Shown here piece by piece: positions 16,654 through 26,399 of a stretch of DNA of 64,000 nt. The DNA comes from Oscillospiraceae bacterium (lineage in GTDB: Bacteria; Bacillota; Clostridia; Oscillospirales; Oscillospiraceae), in NCBI GenBank assembly GCA_902783035.1, contig CACZPK010000059.1, forward strand, positions 1 through 64,000, read 5' to 3'. A program made the position numbers and the translations under genes. Position 1 is the first letter of the stretch; each line of letters begins with the position of its first letter. The notes below the pieces were generated by a model. That model saw only the letters and a program-made list of their open reading frames with translations. It had not been told where the DNA came from and searched no databases.

Positions 16654-17865
16654 ATGAGCGAACAGGAAAGACGCGTCGGCACCGTATCGAGAGGTATCCG
16701 CTGCCCCATCATCCGTCAGGGCGATGACATTGCCGCCATCGCGGCGGACAGTGTGCTTGCCGCCGCGAAGAGCGAAGGCTTCAGCCTCCGCGACCGTGAC
16801 GTCATTGCCATCACCGAGTCTGTCGTTGCACGCGCGCAGGGCAACTATGCCAGCGTGGACGACATCGCGCAGGATGTGCGCGCGAAATTCGGCGGCGGTG
16901 CGAAATGCAAAAGCCTCGGCCTTGTGTTCCCGATCCTTTCGCGCAACCGCTTTGCGATTTTGCTGCGCGGCGTTGCGCTGGGCTGCGAGAAGGTCGTCAT
17001 CCAGCTCAGCTATCCCTCCGATGAGGTGGGCAACGCGCTCGTCACCCTGGATCAGGTGGACGAGGCGGGTGTGAACCCCTACAGTGACGTTCTCAGTGCG
17101 GAGCAGTTCCGTGCAACCTTCGGCGCTACAAAGCATGAGTTCACGGGCGTGGACTATGTGGCGTACTACACCGAACTGGTGGAGGCGGCGGGCGCCAAGT
17201 GTGAGATCGTGTTCGCCAACCATGCGACCGATATCCTCAAGTATACCGATCATGTTCTTGCCTGCGACATTCACAGCCGTGCGCGTACCAAACGCCTGCT
17301 CAAGGCGGCAGGCGCGAAGGTGGTGCTGGGCCTCGACGAGATCCTTACCGCGCCGGTCAACGGCAGCGGCTGCAATGAGAAGTATGGCCTGCTCGGCTCC
17401 AACAAGTCCACCGAGGACAAGGTCAAGCTTTTCCCGCGCGACTGTCAGGGCGTGGTGGAGGATGTGCGCAAGCGTATCCTTGACGCGACGGGTGCGAAGG
17501 TCGAGGTCATGGTCTACGGCGACGGTGCATTCAAAGACCCGCAGGGCAAGATCTGGGAGCTGGCCGACCCCGTTACCAGCCCCGCGTATACCGACGGTCT
17601 CGTCGGTACGCCGAACGAGCTGAAGCTCAAGTATCTTGCCGATGACAAGTATAAAGACTTGTCAGGCGAGGCGCTGCGTGATGCGATCAGCGCAGACATT
17701 CGTGCCAAGCAGGGCGCGCTGGTCGGCAAGATGGCGAGCGAGGGCACGACCCCGCGCCAGCTGACGGATCTGATCGCATCGCTGTGCGACCTGACGAGCG
17801 GCAGCGGCGACAAGGGCACGCCGATCGTCCTTGTGCAGGGCTACTTTGACAACTACACCAACTGA
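16654..17865 (+). CDS. F420-0:gamma-glutamyl ligase-like protein (CofE family)
   Basis: 403-aa protein of the CofE superfamily, which in methanogens and actinobacteria adds glutamate to coenzyme F420. The N-terminal family features TVSRGIRCPIIRQGDDI and DVIAITESVVARAQGNY are clear; LGLVFPILSRNRF and GSNKSTEDKVKLFPRDC are conserved in the longer Firmicutes branch. Clostridia of this type usually lack the other F420 genes and none is present here, so the true amide-forming substrate is unknown. It has its own promoter and no operon partner. Confidence 0.85.
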   Translation: MSEQERRVGTVSRGIRCPIIRQGDDIAAIAADSVLAAAKSEGFSLRDRDVIAITESVVARAQGNYASVDDIAQDVRAKFGGGAKCKSLGLVFPILSRNRFAILLRGVALGCEKVVIQLSYPSDEVGNALVTLDQVDEAGVNPYSDVLSAEQFRATFGATKHEFTGVDYVAYYTELVEAAGAKCEIVFANHATDILKYTDHVLACDIHSRARTKRLLKAAGAKVVLGLDEILTAPVNGSGCNEKYGLLGSNKSTEDKVKLFPRDCQGVVEDVRKRILDATGAKVEVMVYGDGAFKDPQGKIWELADPVTSPAYTDGLVGTPNELKLKYLADDKYKDLSGEALRDAISADIRAKQGALVGKMASEGTTPRQLTDLIASLCDLTSGSGDKGTPIVLVQGYFDNYTN

Positions 17866-17982
17866 TTTTGACAGGCCCCTTCGCCTGCGGGCGGAGGGGC
17901 AATTCCAAAAATCTGAAACATTCCCTCTCTATGCAAGAGAAGGATGGCTTCAGGAGCAGTATGAATGAAGGAGGCGACACGC

Positions 17983-19263
17983 ATGGATCGCCCGCTTGCG
18001 GACGAAATTCGCCCGCAGTCCCTCGACGAGGTCGTGGGGCAGCGGCATCTGATCGGGCCGGGCGGTATGCTGCGCCGCCTTATCGAGTCCGGTACGAGCG
18101 CGAACATGATTTTCTACGGACCGTCCGGCACCGGAAAAACGACCATTGCCAACATCATCGCCGCCCGTACGCACAAGACGCTGCACAAGCTCAACGCCAC
18201 CACCGCGTCGCTCTCCGACGTCAAGGACATCATTGCGGACGTGGGGACGCTGATGGCGCCCGGCGGCGTGCTGCTGTATCTCGATGAGATTCAGTATTTC
18301 AACAAAAAGCAGCAGCAGAGCCTGCTGGAGTTCATGGAAAACGGCTCCATCACGCTCATTGCCTCGACCACCGAAAATCCGTACTTTTACGTTTACGGCG
18401 CGCTGCTCTCGCGTTCAACGGTGTTTGAGTTCAAGAGCGTTTCACCGGAGGAGACACTGCCCGCCGTGAACCGCGCGCTGGACATCCTCAGGGAACGCAG
18501 CGAACTGCCGCTTTCGTGGGAGAACGGCGTGCCGGAGCATATTGCGACGAGCTGCGGCGGCGACGTGCGCAAGAGCATCAACGCCTGTGAGCTGCTGTAT
18601 GCGGCGGCGGAGGCAAAACACGGAGCGCTTTGCCTGACGCTTGCGGACGCGGCACAGCTCGCGCAGAAGAGCGCCATGCGCTATGACAAGGGCGGAGACG
18701 CGATGTACGACTGTGCAAGCGCGCTGATGAAATCCCTGCGCGGCAGCGATCCGGATGCGGCACTGCACTATCTGGCACGTTTTCTGGAGGCGGGCGACCT
18801 GATCACGCCCTGCCGGCGGCTTTTGTGCTCGGCAAGCGAGGACGTGGGGCTTGCCTATCCTCAGGCGATCGCCATTGTGAAGGCGTGTGTGGACACGGCC
18901 ATGCAGCTCGGACTGCCTGAGGCGCAGCTCCCGCTGGCGGAGGCGGCGATCCTGCTTGCCACCGCACCCAAGTCCAACAGCGTCGTTGAGGGGATCGGTG
19001 CGGCATGGTCGGACGTGAAGGCGGGGCACACGGGCGATGTGCCGCGGCAGCTACAAAATGTCCACGCCGACACGACGGGCATGGACAACCGCCAGCACTA
19101 CAAGTACCCGCACAGCTACCCCAACCACTGGGTGCGTCAGCAATACCTGCCCGACGCGCTCAAAAACGCAGCGTACTACCGCTTCGGCGACAACAAGACC
19201 GAGCAGGCGGCGGCGCAGTATTGGGAGAAGATCAAACATGCCGATGGATCTGAGACCGAATGA
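17983..19263 (+). CDS. rarA: Replication-associated recombination protein RarA (MgsA)
   Basis: AAA+ ATPase of the RarA/MgsA/WRNIP1 family that acts at stalled replication forks; 426 aa. It opens RPLADEIRPQSLDEVVGQ, has Walker A GPSGTGKTT near residue 48, Walker B LLYLDEIQ near 91, sensor 1 near STTENP, and the C-terminal tetramer region with DVGLAYPQAIAI and the HYKYPHSYPNHWV signature. The ATG at 17983 has GAAGGAGG upstream. DUF951 overlaps its 3' end by 26 nt. Confidence 0.95.
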   Translation: MDRPLADEIRPQSLDEVVGQRHLIGPGGMLRRLIESGTSANMIFYGPSGTGKTTIANIIAARTHKTLHKLNATTASLSDVKDIIADVGTLMAPGGVLLYLDEIQYFNKKQQQSLLEFMENGSITLIASTTENPYFYVYGALLSRSTVFEFKSVSPEETLPAVNRALDILRERSELPLSWENGVPEHIATSCGGDVRKSINACELLYAAAEAKHGALCLTLADAAQLAQKSAMRYDKGGDAMYDCASALMKSLRGSDPDAALHYLARFLEAGDLITPCRRLLCSASEDVGLAYPQAIAIVKACVDTAMQLGLPEAQLPLAEAAILLATAPKSNSVVEGIGAAWSDVKAGHTGDVPRQLQNVHADTTGMDNRQHYKYPHSYPNHWVRQQYLPDALKNAAYYRFGDNKTEQAAAQYWEKIKHADGSETE

Positions 19264-19432
19264 CCGTGTGGAGATGAAAAAGCCACATCCCTGCGGGGAG
19301 ACGCGCTGGCTCGTCACACGGGTGGGCATGGATGTGAAGCTCACTTGTACGCGCTGCGGACGCGAGATCATGCTCCCGCGCGCGAAGGCGGAGCACGGCA
19401 TCAGGAAGATCATAAGGGAGGAAACAACATGA
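19238..19432 (+). CDS. DUF951 family small zinc-ribbon-like protein
   Basis: 64-aa protein with the family core DRVEMKKPHPCGETRW and CTRCGREIMLPR; the cysteines suggest metal binding. Length matches the family. The start at 19238 lies inside rarA (26-nt overlap) with GGGAG upstream; ATG 19244 is an alternative. Its stop overlaps the next small gene by ATGA. Function unknown, widely conserved in Firmicutes. Confidence 0.88.
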   Translation: MPMDLRPNDRVEMKKPHPCGETRWLVTRVGMDVKLTCTRCGREIMLPRAKAEHGIRKIIREETT

Positions 19433-19524
19433 GCAGCAAGTTCACGCGTCTCGTCGCCATTGTCATCGTGGCGGTGATGGTGGTATCGTTTCTCGGTTCG
19501 ATGATTCTGCCGTATATTCTGTAA
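19429..19524 (+). CDS. 31-aa single-span membrane peptide
   Basis: A short frame starting in an ATGA overlap with the DUF951 stop, with GGGAGG 7-8 nt upstream. It encodes a basic N-terminus (MSSKFTRLVA) and one hydrophobic helix ending PYIL. The ribosome site and translational coupling support it being translated. It resembles small membrane peptides seen near DUF951 in some Clostridia; role unknown. Confidence 0.6.
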   Translation: MSSKFTRLVAIVIVAVMVVSFLGSMILPYIL

Positions 19525-19575
19525 GCTGCGGCAGCATGAAAAACAAACGGCATATTGCACGTGATGCCGCGCCTT

Positions 19576-19606
19576 GCCCACCGGAGTGTCCCCGGTGGGC
19601 TTTTTT
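19576..19606 (+). terminator. Terminator after rarA-DUF951
   Basis: GCCCACCGG / CCGGTGGGC stem followed by TTTTTT at 19601-19606. Confidence 0.9.
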
Positions 19607-19662
19607 CGCGCTTTTTTGTCCCTGCACAGGCTTATACTGTGTCCCGAAAGGCAGGTGGGGGC

Positions 19663-20697
19663 GTGACCGTTTACTGGGACGTTGCGGTGCTGTGGAACTT
19701 TGCGCTGGACTATCTGCTGCTGCTCGGCACGCTGCGCCTCGCGGGACAGGGGATCCGCCGCTCACGCGTGGCTGCCGCCGCGGCGCTGGGCGCGGCCTAT
19801 GCCGTGGCGGTGTTGGCTGTTCCGTGGCTGATGTGGGCGTTGCTGCCCGTGCTGGGTGTGATGTGCCGCATTGCGTTCGGGCGCGCGCAGATCGGCAGGC
19901 TCACGCTGCTGTTTTTGCTGCTCTCCTGCGCACTCGGCGGCGGGGTGCTGCTGCTCGGGCGGCTTGGCGGGAGCATAAGACGCCTTGCGGCGGGGATGCT
20001 TTACGCACAGGTGCCGTGGGGCGTATTTTGCGCGGCGGCGGGAGCAACCTATCTGCTTTTGTCGTTGGTGTTTCGCGGCAGCGCACGGCACAATGCGCCC
20101 GACTTTGCCTGTGTGCGTGTGTCGTACGGCGGCAGGACGGTAGCGCTGCGGCTGCTGCGCGATACGGGCAACACGCTCTGCGATCCGCTGACGGGGGCGG
20201 GCGTGCCGGTGATCGAGGCGGCGGCGCTTGCGCCGCTTTTTGCGGAAGGAAAGACCGGCAGCGCAGCGTATATACCCTTTACGACGCTGCGCATCCACAC
20301 CGCCGGAGGCGGGGAGTCGTCATTGCGTGCATTTCGCTGCGATGCGCTGTCGGAGGGCGGACGCATGTTGGGCGCGCGGTTGATTGCGCTGGCACCGGAG
20401 CCGTTTGCGATGGGATACCAGGGCTTGTGGTTTGCGGAGGCAGAGGCGGAGAACCGCTGCGCGTCCATTGCGAATGACAGCTCTGACAGTCGACGCGTGC
20501 GCCTTGTGGGAAAAACTGCTGAGGATGGGGAGGAAGAGAAGAAGCATGAACATCGGACTACTCTGGGAAAGGCTCCGCGCGTGGCTGGCGCGGCAGGGAT
20601 TTTTGCCGTCGGACGGAGTCTATTATATTGGCGGGAGCGACACACTGCCGCCGCCGGTGACGCGGGAACGGGAAGCGGAACTGCTGGCGAGGCTTGA
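19663..20697 (+). CDS. spoIIGA: Sporulation sigma-E processing peptidase SpoIIGA (frame runs on into sigE)
   Basis: Membrane-bound aspartic protease that removes the pro-sequence of sigma-E in the mother cell. The GTG at 19663 (AGGTGGGGG upstream) begins [19 protein letters not shown], the typical opening, and about five hydrophobic helices follow. The protease part has the active aspartate in [20 protein letters not shown] near residue 168. Recognisable family sequence ends at about 20450 ([13 protein letters not shown]), yet the frame stays open 152 nt into sigE and stops at 20697. A lost stop or a small frameshift near 20450-20540 is likely; the true end is probably before sigE. Confidence 0.8.
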   Translation: MTVYWDVAVLWNFALDYLLLLGTLRLAGQGIRRSRVAAAAALGAAYAVAVLAVPWLMWALLPVLGVMCRIAFGRAQIGRLTLLFLLLSCALGGGVLLLGRLGGSIRRLAAGMLYAQVPWGVFCAAAGATYLLLSLVFRGSARHNAPDFACVRVSYGGRTVALRLLRDTGNTLCDPLTGAGVPVIEAAALAPLFAEGKTGSAAYIPFTTLRIHTAGGGESSLRAFRCDALSEGGRMLGARLIALAPEPFAMGYQGLWFAEAEAENRCASIANDSSDSRRVRLVGKTAEDGEEEKKHEHRTTLGKAPRVAGAAGIFAVGRSLLYWRERHTAAAGDAGTGSGTAGEA

Positions 20698-21262
20698 CTT
20701 GGGAGAGACGGCGGCGCGCCAGGAGCTGATCGAGCATAATCTGCGGCTGGTGGTTTACATTGCGCGGCGCTTTGAAAATACGGGCGTGGGTATGGAGGAT
20801 CTGATATCCATCGGCACGATCGGACTGATCAAGGCAATCAACACCTATCGCAGCGACAAGAATATCAAGCTGGCAACCTATGCCTCGCGCTGCATCGAAA
20901 ACGAAATACTGATGCATCTGCGCAAAACCTCCAACCAGAAGGCGGAGGTGAGCTTTGACGAGCCGCTGGGCGCGGACTGGGACGGCAATGAACTGCTGAT
21001 TTCAGACGTGCTCGGTACGGAGGACGACATTGTGCTCAAGCCCATCGAGGAGGAGGTCGACCGTACGCTGCTGCGCGACGCCGTCGCGCTGCTGACACCG
21101 CGGGAGCGGGAGATCGTGACGCTGCGCTTCGGGTTGGACGGGCGTGACGAGCTGACCCAGAAGGAGGTCGCGGAACGAATGGGCATTTCGCAAAGCTATA
21201 TTTCCCGCTTGGAAAAACGGATCATTGTGCGCCTGAAAAAAGAAATCCTGCGCATGAGTTGA
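20546..21262 (+). CDS. sigE: RNA polymerase sporulation sigma factor sigma-E
   Basis: Mother-cell sigma factor, 238 aa, made as an inactive precursor. The pro-region ends in the conserved [12 protein letters not shown] cleavage area. Region 2 has [20 protein letters not shown] and region 4 has [20 protein letters not shown], both close to B. subtilis SigE. It directly follows spoIIGA, the protease that activates it. In many Firmicutes sigG comes next; here the next gene unit is the valine T-box operon. Confidence 0.97.
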   Translation: MNIGLLWERLRAWLARQGFLPSDGVYYIGGSDTLPPPVTREREAELLARLDLGETAARQELIEHNLRLVVYIARRFENTGVGMEDLISIGTIGLIKAINTYRSDKNIKLATYASRCIENEILMHLRKTSNQKAEVSFDEPLGADWDGNELLISDVLGTEDDIVLKPIEEEVDRTLLRDAVALLTPREREIVTLRFGLDGRDELTQKEVAERMGISQSYISRLEKRIIVRLKKEILRMS

Positions 21263-21287
21263 CAAACCGGGAGTTTTGCGATACACT
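21259..21287 (+). promoter_or_regulatory. Promoter of the T-box leader
   Basis: TTGACA (21259-21264) overlaps the sigE stop codon; a 17-bp spacer leads to TACACT (21282-21287). Confidence 0.75.
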
Positions 21288-21293
21288 AACGTC

Positions 21294-21525
21294 CGTTAAA
21301 TGCAGGGAAGGGAAGCAGTACGTGCGTGGCGCCGGCAAAGAGAGGGAGCGGTTGGTGTAAGTTCCTGCGGCAGCGTGCGGAAGTCGTCCCGGAGCAGCCG
21401 CGCCGAACGGAGTAGGCAGGACGGGGGCGCCCGTTACAGCGCAAAAGAGTGTCCGCTTATGCGGAAATTCAGGTGGTACCACGGACTTTTGTTCGCCCTG
21501 AGCCAAACGGCTCAGGGCGTTTTTT
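21294..21525 (+). ncRNA. T-box leader, valine specific
   Basis: tRNA-sensing leader RNA. Stem I motifs are visible: AGTA near 21319, AGAGAGG near 21340, GGTGTAAG near 21355, and a specifier loop in which GTC (Val) at 21383-21385 sits in GGAAGTCGTCC. The T-box sequence CAGGTGGTACCACGG is at 21470-21485, framed by GTCCG / CGGAC pairing of the antiterminator. The terminator is at 21494-21525. Uncharged tRNA-Val would let transcription continue into the YcxB-like gene and valS. Confidence 0.9.
21494..21525 (+). terminator. T-box-controlled terminator
   Basis: Perfect 11-bp stem CGCCCTGAGCC / GGCTCAGGGCG with loop AAAC, followed by TTTTTT. Confidence 0.92.
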
Positions 21526-21575
21526 CGCGGGATTGGACCCGTGACCCGCAGTTCCGGTACGACGGGAGGAAAGGC

Positions 21576-22091
21576 ATGTTCATCATCGAGCAAACATACG
21601 ACCGCATGGCGCTGACCGTGCTTTGCCGCGCAGCGCGCAAAAGCGTACGGCGCATCTGGCGCATCGCGCGCGGTGTTATCTGGACGATTTTCGCCTTTGG
21701 GGCATTGCTGCTGGTCTATATGCTCGCGCAGGGAATATTCGACGCGAGCGACATACCGATGGTGGCTTCTGAGATCGTGATCCTCCTGGTTTTGCTGTTG
21801 GAGGACAGGCTCAACGCATGGATCGCGCTGCGCCAGATGATTCCCGGCACCGCGCATTCAAAGACCGAGTTTGCCGAGGACGCCTACACCGTGACGACCG
21901 CGCATACGCAGACGCGCTGGGAGTATGAGAACATCACGGCACTGTGTGAGACGGAGCGTTATTTCATCTGTTTCATCGGTAAGCGTCACGGACAGCTTTT
22001 TGACAAAGAGGGCTTCCAGTGGGGTAGTCCCGACGCCTTCCGCAGCTTTTTGGAGCAGAAAACGGGAAAGACGTTTCAATATATCAAATAA
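21576..22091 (+). CDS. YcxB-like membrane protein
   Basis: 171-aa protein with two predicted membrane helices (about residues 28-50 and 55-75) and a C-terminal soluble part with the YcxB-type strand pattern ([24 protein letters not shown]). GGGAGGAAA precedes the ATG. It lies between the valine T-box and valS, 30 nt before the latter, so it should be induced by valine starvation along with the synthetase. Function unknown. Confidence 0.75.
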   Translation: MFIIEQTYDRMALTVLCRAARKSVRRIWRIARGVIWTIFAFGALLLVYMLAQGIFDASDIPMVASEIVILLVLLLEDRLNAWIALRQMIPGTAHSKTEFAEDAYTVTTAHTQTRWEYENITALCETERYFICFIGKRHGQLFDKEGFQWGSPDAFRSFLEQKTGKTFQYIK

Positions 22092-22120
22092 TCATTTACA
22101 TTTCAGATAAGGAGACAATT

Positions 22121-24766
22121 ATGAAAGAATTACCCAAGGTCTACGAACCCCAGCAGGTGGAGGGAAAGATCTACCGCATGTGGGAGGACAATGGCTGCTT
22201 CCGCGCGGAGGCGGACCCGGCCAAAAAACCGTTTTCCATCGTTATGCCGCCGCCGAACGTCACCGGCCAGCTGCACATGGGACACGCCATGGACTCGACG
22301 CTGCAGGACATCCTGACCCGTTTTAAACGCATGCAGGGCTACAGCGCGCTCTGGCTTCCCGGTACCGACCACGCGGGCATCGCCACGCAGATCAAGGTCG
22401 AGGAGGACCTGCGCGTCAACGAGGGCCTGACCCGCTATGATTTAGGCCGCGAGAAGTTCCTCCAGCGCGTTTGGCAGTGGAAGGAGAAGTACGGCAACCG
22501 CATCGTCGAGCAGCAGATGAAGATGGGCGCGAGCTGCGACTGGTCGCGTTCCCGCTTTACGATGGACGAGGGCTGCTCCCGTGCCGTGCGCGAGACGTTT
22601 TGCGAGCTGTACGACAAGGGACTCATCTATAAGGGCAGCCGCATCATCAACTGGTGCCCGCACTGCCTGACCGCGCTTTCCGACGCAGAGGTCGAGTACG
22701 TCGATAAGCCCGGCCACCTGTGGTATATCCGCTATCCGCTCGCAGACGGCAGCGGCGACATCGTCGTGGCGACGACGCGTCCGGAGACGATGCTCGGCGA
22801 CTCCGGCGTTGCGGTCAACCCGGAGGACGAGAAGTTCAAGCACCTCATCGGCAAGACCTGTATCCTGCCGCTGGTGAACCGCGAGATACCCATTGTGGGC
22901 GATGAATATTGCGAGATCGGTTTCGGTACGGGTGCGGTCAAGATGACACCCGCACATGACCCGAACGACTTTGAGGTTGGCTTGCGCCATAATCTTGAGG
23001 TCATCCGCGTCATCGCCGACAACGGCACGATCAACGAAAACGGCGGCAAGTATGAGGGCATGGACCGCTATGAATGCCGCAAGCAGATCGTCCGCGATCT
23101 GGAGGAGCAGGGCTATCTGGTCAAGACCGAGGATTACAGCCACAACGTCGGCACCTGCTACCGCTGCCATAACGATGTTGAGCCGCTCATTTCCGCGCAG
23201 TGGTTCGTCAAGATGGAGCCGCTGGCGAAGGAGGCGCTGCGCGTCGTCAACGACGGCACGATCAAGTTCGTTCCCGAGCGTTTCGCCAAGACCTATACGA
23301 ACTGGATGGAGAACTGCCACGATTGGTGCATTTCGAGACAGCTTTGGTGGGGGCATCAGATCCCCGCATGGTACTGTGACGAATGCGGACACATCAACGT
23401 CTCGCGCACCGATCCGACGAAGTGCGAAAAGTGCGGCTGCGACAAGCTCACACGCGAGGAGGACGTGCTGGATACCTGGTTCTCCTCGGCGCTCTGGCCG
23501 TTCTCGACGATGGGCTGGCCGGATAAGAACGCACCCGATCTCAATTACTGGTACCCCACATCCGTCATGGTTACGGGTTACGATATCATCTTCTTCTGGG
23601 TTGCGCGCATGATCTTCTCCGGTATGGAGCAGATGAAGAAAGAGCCGTTCAAGACGGTGTTTATCCACGGCCTTGTGCGTGACGACAAGGGCCGGAAGAT
23701 GTCCAAGTCGCTCGGCAACGGCATCGATCCGCTGGAGATGGCGGAGAAGTACGGCGCAGACGCGTTGCGCTTCAATCTCATCACGGGCAACAGCCCCGGC
23801 AACGACATGCGTTTCTATGTTGAGAAATGCGAGGCAATGCGCAATTTCGCCAACAAGATCTGGAATGCGAGCCGCTTCGTGATGATGAATCTGACGATCG
23901 ACCGCGTTGCATTGCCGGAGAAACTGGAGCTGGAAGACAAGTGGATCCTCTCCAAACTCAACACGCTGATCAAGGAAGTCACCGATAACATGGACGCCTT
24001 TGAACTGGGTGTCGCGTCTGCGAAGGTGTACGACTTTATTTGGGACAACTACTGCGACTGGTATATTGAGCTGACGAAGGCGCGCCTCAACGGTACGGAT
24101 GAGGCGGCAAAGAAAAACGCGCAGAATGTTCTTTGCTATGTGCTCATTGAGACGCTCAAGCTGCTGCATCCGTTCATGCCCTTCCTCACCGAAGAAATCT
24201 GGCAGGCGCTGCCGCACGGTGAGCGCGACGAGGGCGTTCAGTTCCTCATGCTTGCCAAGTGGCCGGAGTGGAACGACAAGTTCAACTTTGCCGCCGAGGA
24301 GCAGGCAATGGGTATGGTCATCGAGGCGATCTCCGCCGTCCGCGCACGCCGCAACGAGATGAATGTTGTGCCGTCGAAGAAGGTGCACTACACCGTTGCT
24401 ACCGCACACGGAGAAACGTTTGAGGCGGGCATTCCGTTCTTCCAGCGCCTTGCCTCGGCGAGCGAGGTGACGATCGCGCCGGCGGACGCACTGGCGGCGG
24501 AAGGTATGGTCGAGGTCGTGACCCACGCCTGCCGTGTGCTGATGCCGCTTGCCGAACTGGTCGATTTTGAAAAAGAGCTGGCGCGCATTGCCAAAGAGAA
24601 GGCGAACGCGGAGAAGCAGCTTGCGGGCATCGAGAGCAAGCTGAAGAACGAGAACTTCGTTTCGAAGGCGCCGGAGGCGGTTGTGAACGCCGAACGCGAG
24701 AAGGCGGAGAAACTGCGCGCACTGCTGGAGAAGCTCGAAGCGAGCGAAAAGGCGATGCAGAAATAA
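22121..24766 (+). CDS. valS: Valyl-tRNA synthetase
   Basis: Class I aminoacyl-tRNA synthetase that charges tRNA-Val; 881 aa, normal length. The HIGH motif appears as HMGHAMD near residue 52, KMSKS at [13 protein letters not shown] near residue 526, and the editing domain between them includes [11 protein letters not shown] tRNA-binding anticodon domain and the C-terminal coiled coil ([20 protein letters not shown]) follow. Transcription is governed by the valine T-box upstream of the preceding gene. Confidence 0.98.
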   Translation: MKELPKVYEPQQVEGKIYRMWEDNGCFRAEADPAKKPFSIVMPPPNVTGQLHMGHAMDSTLQDILTRFKRMQGYSALWLPGTDHAGIATQIKVEEDLRVNEGLTRYDLGREKFLQRVWQWKEKYGNRIVEQQMKMGASCDWSRSRFTMDEGCSRAVRETFCELYDKGLIYKGSRIINWCPHCLTALSDAEVEYVDKPGHLWYIRYPLADGSGDIVVATTRPETMLGDSGVAVNPEDEKFKHLIGKTCILPLVNREIPIVGDEYCEIGFGTGAVKMTPAHDPNDFEVGLRHNLEVIRVIADNGTINENGGKYEGMDRYECRKQIVRDLEEQGYLVKTEDYSHNVGTCYRCHNDVEPLISAQWFVKMEPLAKEALRVVNDGTIKFVPERFAKTYTNWMENCHDWCISRQLWWGHQIPAWYCDECGHINVSRTDPTKCEKCGCDKLTREEDVLDTWFSSALWPFSTMGWPDKNAPDLNYWYPTSVMVTGYDIIFFWVARMIFSGMEQMKKEPFKTVFIHGLVRDDKGRKMSKSLGNGIDPLEMAEKYGADALRFNLITGNSPGNDMRFYVEKCEAMRNFANKIWNASRFVMMNLTIDRVALPEKLELEDKWILSKLNTLIKEVTDNMDAFELGVASAKVYDFIWDNYCDWYIELTKARLNGTDEAAKKNAQNVLCYVLIETLKLLHPFMPFLTEEIWQALPHGERDEGVQFLMLAKWPEWNDKFNFAAEEQAMGMVIEAISAVRARRNEMNVVPSKKVHYTVATAHGETFEAGIPFFQRLASASEVTIAPADALAAEGMVEVVTHACRVLMPLAELVDFEKELARIAKEKANAEKQLAGIESKLKNENFVSKAPEAVVNAEREKAEKLRALLEKLEASEKAMQK

Positions 24767-24779
24767 GCGCATTCCATAG

Positions 24780-24819
24780 CATTGCTCTCCTTTTTGCACA
24801 GCAGAAAAGGAGAGCAATG
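24780..24819. terminator. Long hairpin after valS
   Basis: CATTGCTCTCCTTTT pairs with AAAAGGAGAGCAATG across an 8-10-nt loop. No T-run follows, so it may terminate weakly or protect mRNA ends. Confidence 0.55.
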
Positions 24820-24861
24820 TTGTAGTACCGGGAAACGACTTTTATGAAAAAGGAGACCACC

Positions 24862-25902
24862 ATGAGAAAAATCACGCTTGGCTCCACCGGGATTGAGATC
24901 GAAAAGAACGGCTTCGGCGCACTTCCGATCCAGAGAATCTCACGAGACGACGCAGCGTACCTGCTGCGTAAAGCGTATGACGGCGGTATGAACTACTTTG
25001 ACACCGCCCGTGCATACACCGACAGCGAAGAGAAAATGGGCTACGCGTTCCGCGGGATGCGCGACAAGGTCGTTATCGCAACAAAATCCGGCGCCAAAAC
25101 CGCCGCGGAACTGCGCGAAGAGCTTGAAACCAGCCTGCGGATGCTGCAAACTGACTACATCGACGTTTACCAGTTCCACAACCCGGCATTCTGCCCCAAA
25201 CCCGGCGGTGAGGACGGGCTGTATGACGAGGCGTGCAAAATGCGCGCGGAGGGAAAGATCCGGCATGTTTCCATCACCAACCACCGCCTCGCCGTTGCAC
25301 AGGAAGCAATTGAATCGGGCCTCTACGCCACGCTGCAATTCCCGTTCAGTTACCTCTCCGGCGAGCAGGAACTGCGGCTTGTCGACGCATGCCGGCAGCG
25401 CGGCATGGGGTTCATTGCCATGAAGGGCATGGCGGGCGGCCTTATTCGCGACGGCTATGCCGCCGCCGCATTCATGGAGACGCAGCCGGACGTTGTTCCC
25501 ATTTGGGGCGTGCAGCACGAATGGGAGCTGGACCAGTTCCTTGACTGCGTGCGTAACGGCGCGGAGCTGACCGAGGCACGCAAGGCAACGATCGCGCGTG
25601 ACCGTGAGGAATTGAGCGGTGAATTCTGCCGGGGTTGCGGTTACTGCATGCCGTGTCCGCAAGGCATCCAGATCAACCAATGCGCGCGCATGATGCTTAT
25701 GGCACGGCGCGCGGGCGAGCGCGACTGGAAGACGCCGTACTGGCAAAGCGAGATGAAAAAGGTGGAGAACTGCGTCCACTGCAGACAGTGCGCGGCGAAG
25801 TGCCCCTATGGGCTTGACACGCCGAAGCTGCTGCAGGAAAACTACGAGGAGTACTGGAAGATTCTCGCAGAGAGCGAAGGCGGCGCAGGCAAAAACAATT
25901 GA
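24862..25902 (+). CDS. Aldo/keto reductase with two C-terminal [4Fe-4S] clusters
   Basis: 346-aa oxidoreductase. The AKR barrel has the catalytic set in GGMNYFDTARAYTDSEE (Asp, Tyr) with Lys in VIATKSGAK and His in YQFHNP. The C-terminal part carries CRGCGYCMPCPQGI and CVHCRQCAAKCPYGL, two ferredoxin-like clusters, as in the Fe-S AKR branch of anaerobes. ATG 24862 (AAAGGAG upstream) is preferred over 24844. Substrate unknown; probably couples ferredoxin or NAD(P)H to a carbonyl. Confidence 0.9.
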   Translation: MRKITLGSTGIEIEKNGFGALPIQRISRDDAAYLLRKAYDGGMNYFDTARAYTDSEEKMGYAFRGMRDKVVIATKSGAKTAAELREELETSLRMLQTDYIDVYQFHNPAFCPKPGGEDGLYDEACKMRAEGKIRHVSITNHRLAVAQEAIESGLYATLQFPFSYLSGEQELRLVDACRQRGMGFIAMKGMAGGLIRDGYAAAAFMETQPDVVPIWGVQHEWELDQFLDCVRNGAELTEARKATIARDREELSGEFCRGCGYCMPCPQGIQINQCARMMLMARRAGERDWKTPYWQSEMKKVENCVHCRQCAAKCPYGLDTPKLLQENYEEYWKILAESEGGAGKNN

Positions 25903-25948
25903 ATCATCGCGGCGTGTTTCGACAAAAGAAACGCGCCGCACGCACTAT

Positions 25949-25985
25949 AATCAGCCTGTACAAATAAAGTACGGGCTGATTTTTT
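25949..25985 (+). terminator. Terminator before the spoIIA operon
   Basis: ATCAGCCTGTAC (25950-25961) pairs with GTACGGGCTGAT (25969-25980), followed by TTTTT. Confidence 0.9.
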
Positions 25986-26058
25986 GCTGTGCCGATATGC
26001 GTTGCACAGCGGCTGCAGCTTTTTGAGAAAGCACAGTAACACAGCGGAGGAAAACATC

Positions 26059-26364
26059 ATGGATGTGTATACAATGACCAACGGATGCGAGCTGACCATC
26101 CGGCTGCGCGGTGAGTTGGACCACCACGCCGCACAAGAGACGGTCACAGCGATTGAACGCGCGTTGGATGCGGCCTTGCCGCGTCGGCTGACGCTGGATT
26201 TCGGCGGGGTAACGTTTATGGACAGCTCCGGCATCGCGGTAGCGCTGCGTTCACAACGCCGCATGACGGCGCTTGGCGGAGGGATGGTGCTGACAAATGT
26301 ACCGCCGCAGGCCAAAAAAGTCTTTGATGCCGCCGGCATCGCCTGCGGCGCGCGCAAAACCTGA
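26059..26364 (+). CDS. spoIIAA: Anti-sigma F factor antagonist SpoIIAA
   Basis: STAS-domain protein of 101 aa that frees sigma-F by binding SpoIIAB; it is switched off by phosphorylation of the serine in FMDSSGIAVALR near residue 57. CGGAGG lies before the ATG at 26059. First gene of the three-gene forespore sigma operon. Confidence 0.95.
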   Translation: MDVYTMTNGCELTIRLRGELDHHAAQETVTAIERALDAALPRRLTLDFGGVTFMDSSGIAVALRSQRRMTALGGGMVLTNVPPQAKKVFDAAGIACGARKT

Positions 26365-26399
26365 GATTTATTTGCGCGATACGCGCACGGAGGGTCAAT

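Noticed and set aside
22442..24817. 791-codon minus-strand frame opposite valS
   Set aside because: Shadow of the conserved synthetase; no ribosome site or domain. The same reasoning removes the other long antisense frames (57276-59480, 59404-60762, 60828-63512, 14527-16068, 33171-35054, 41450-43366).
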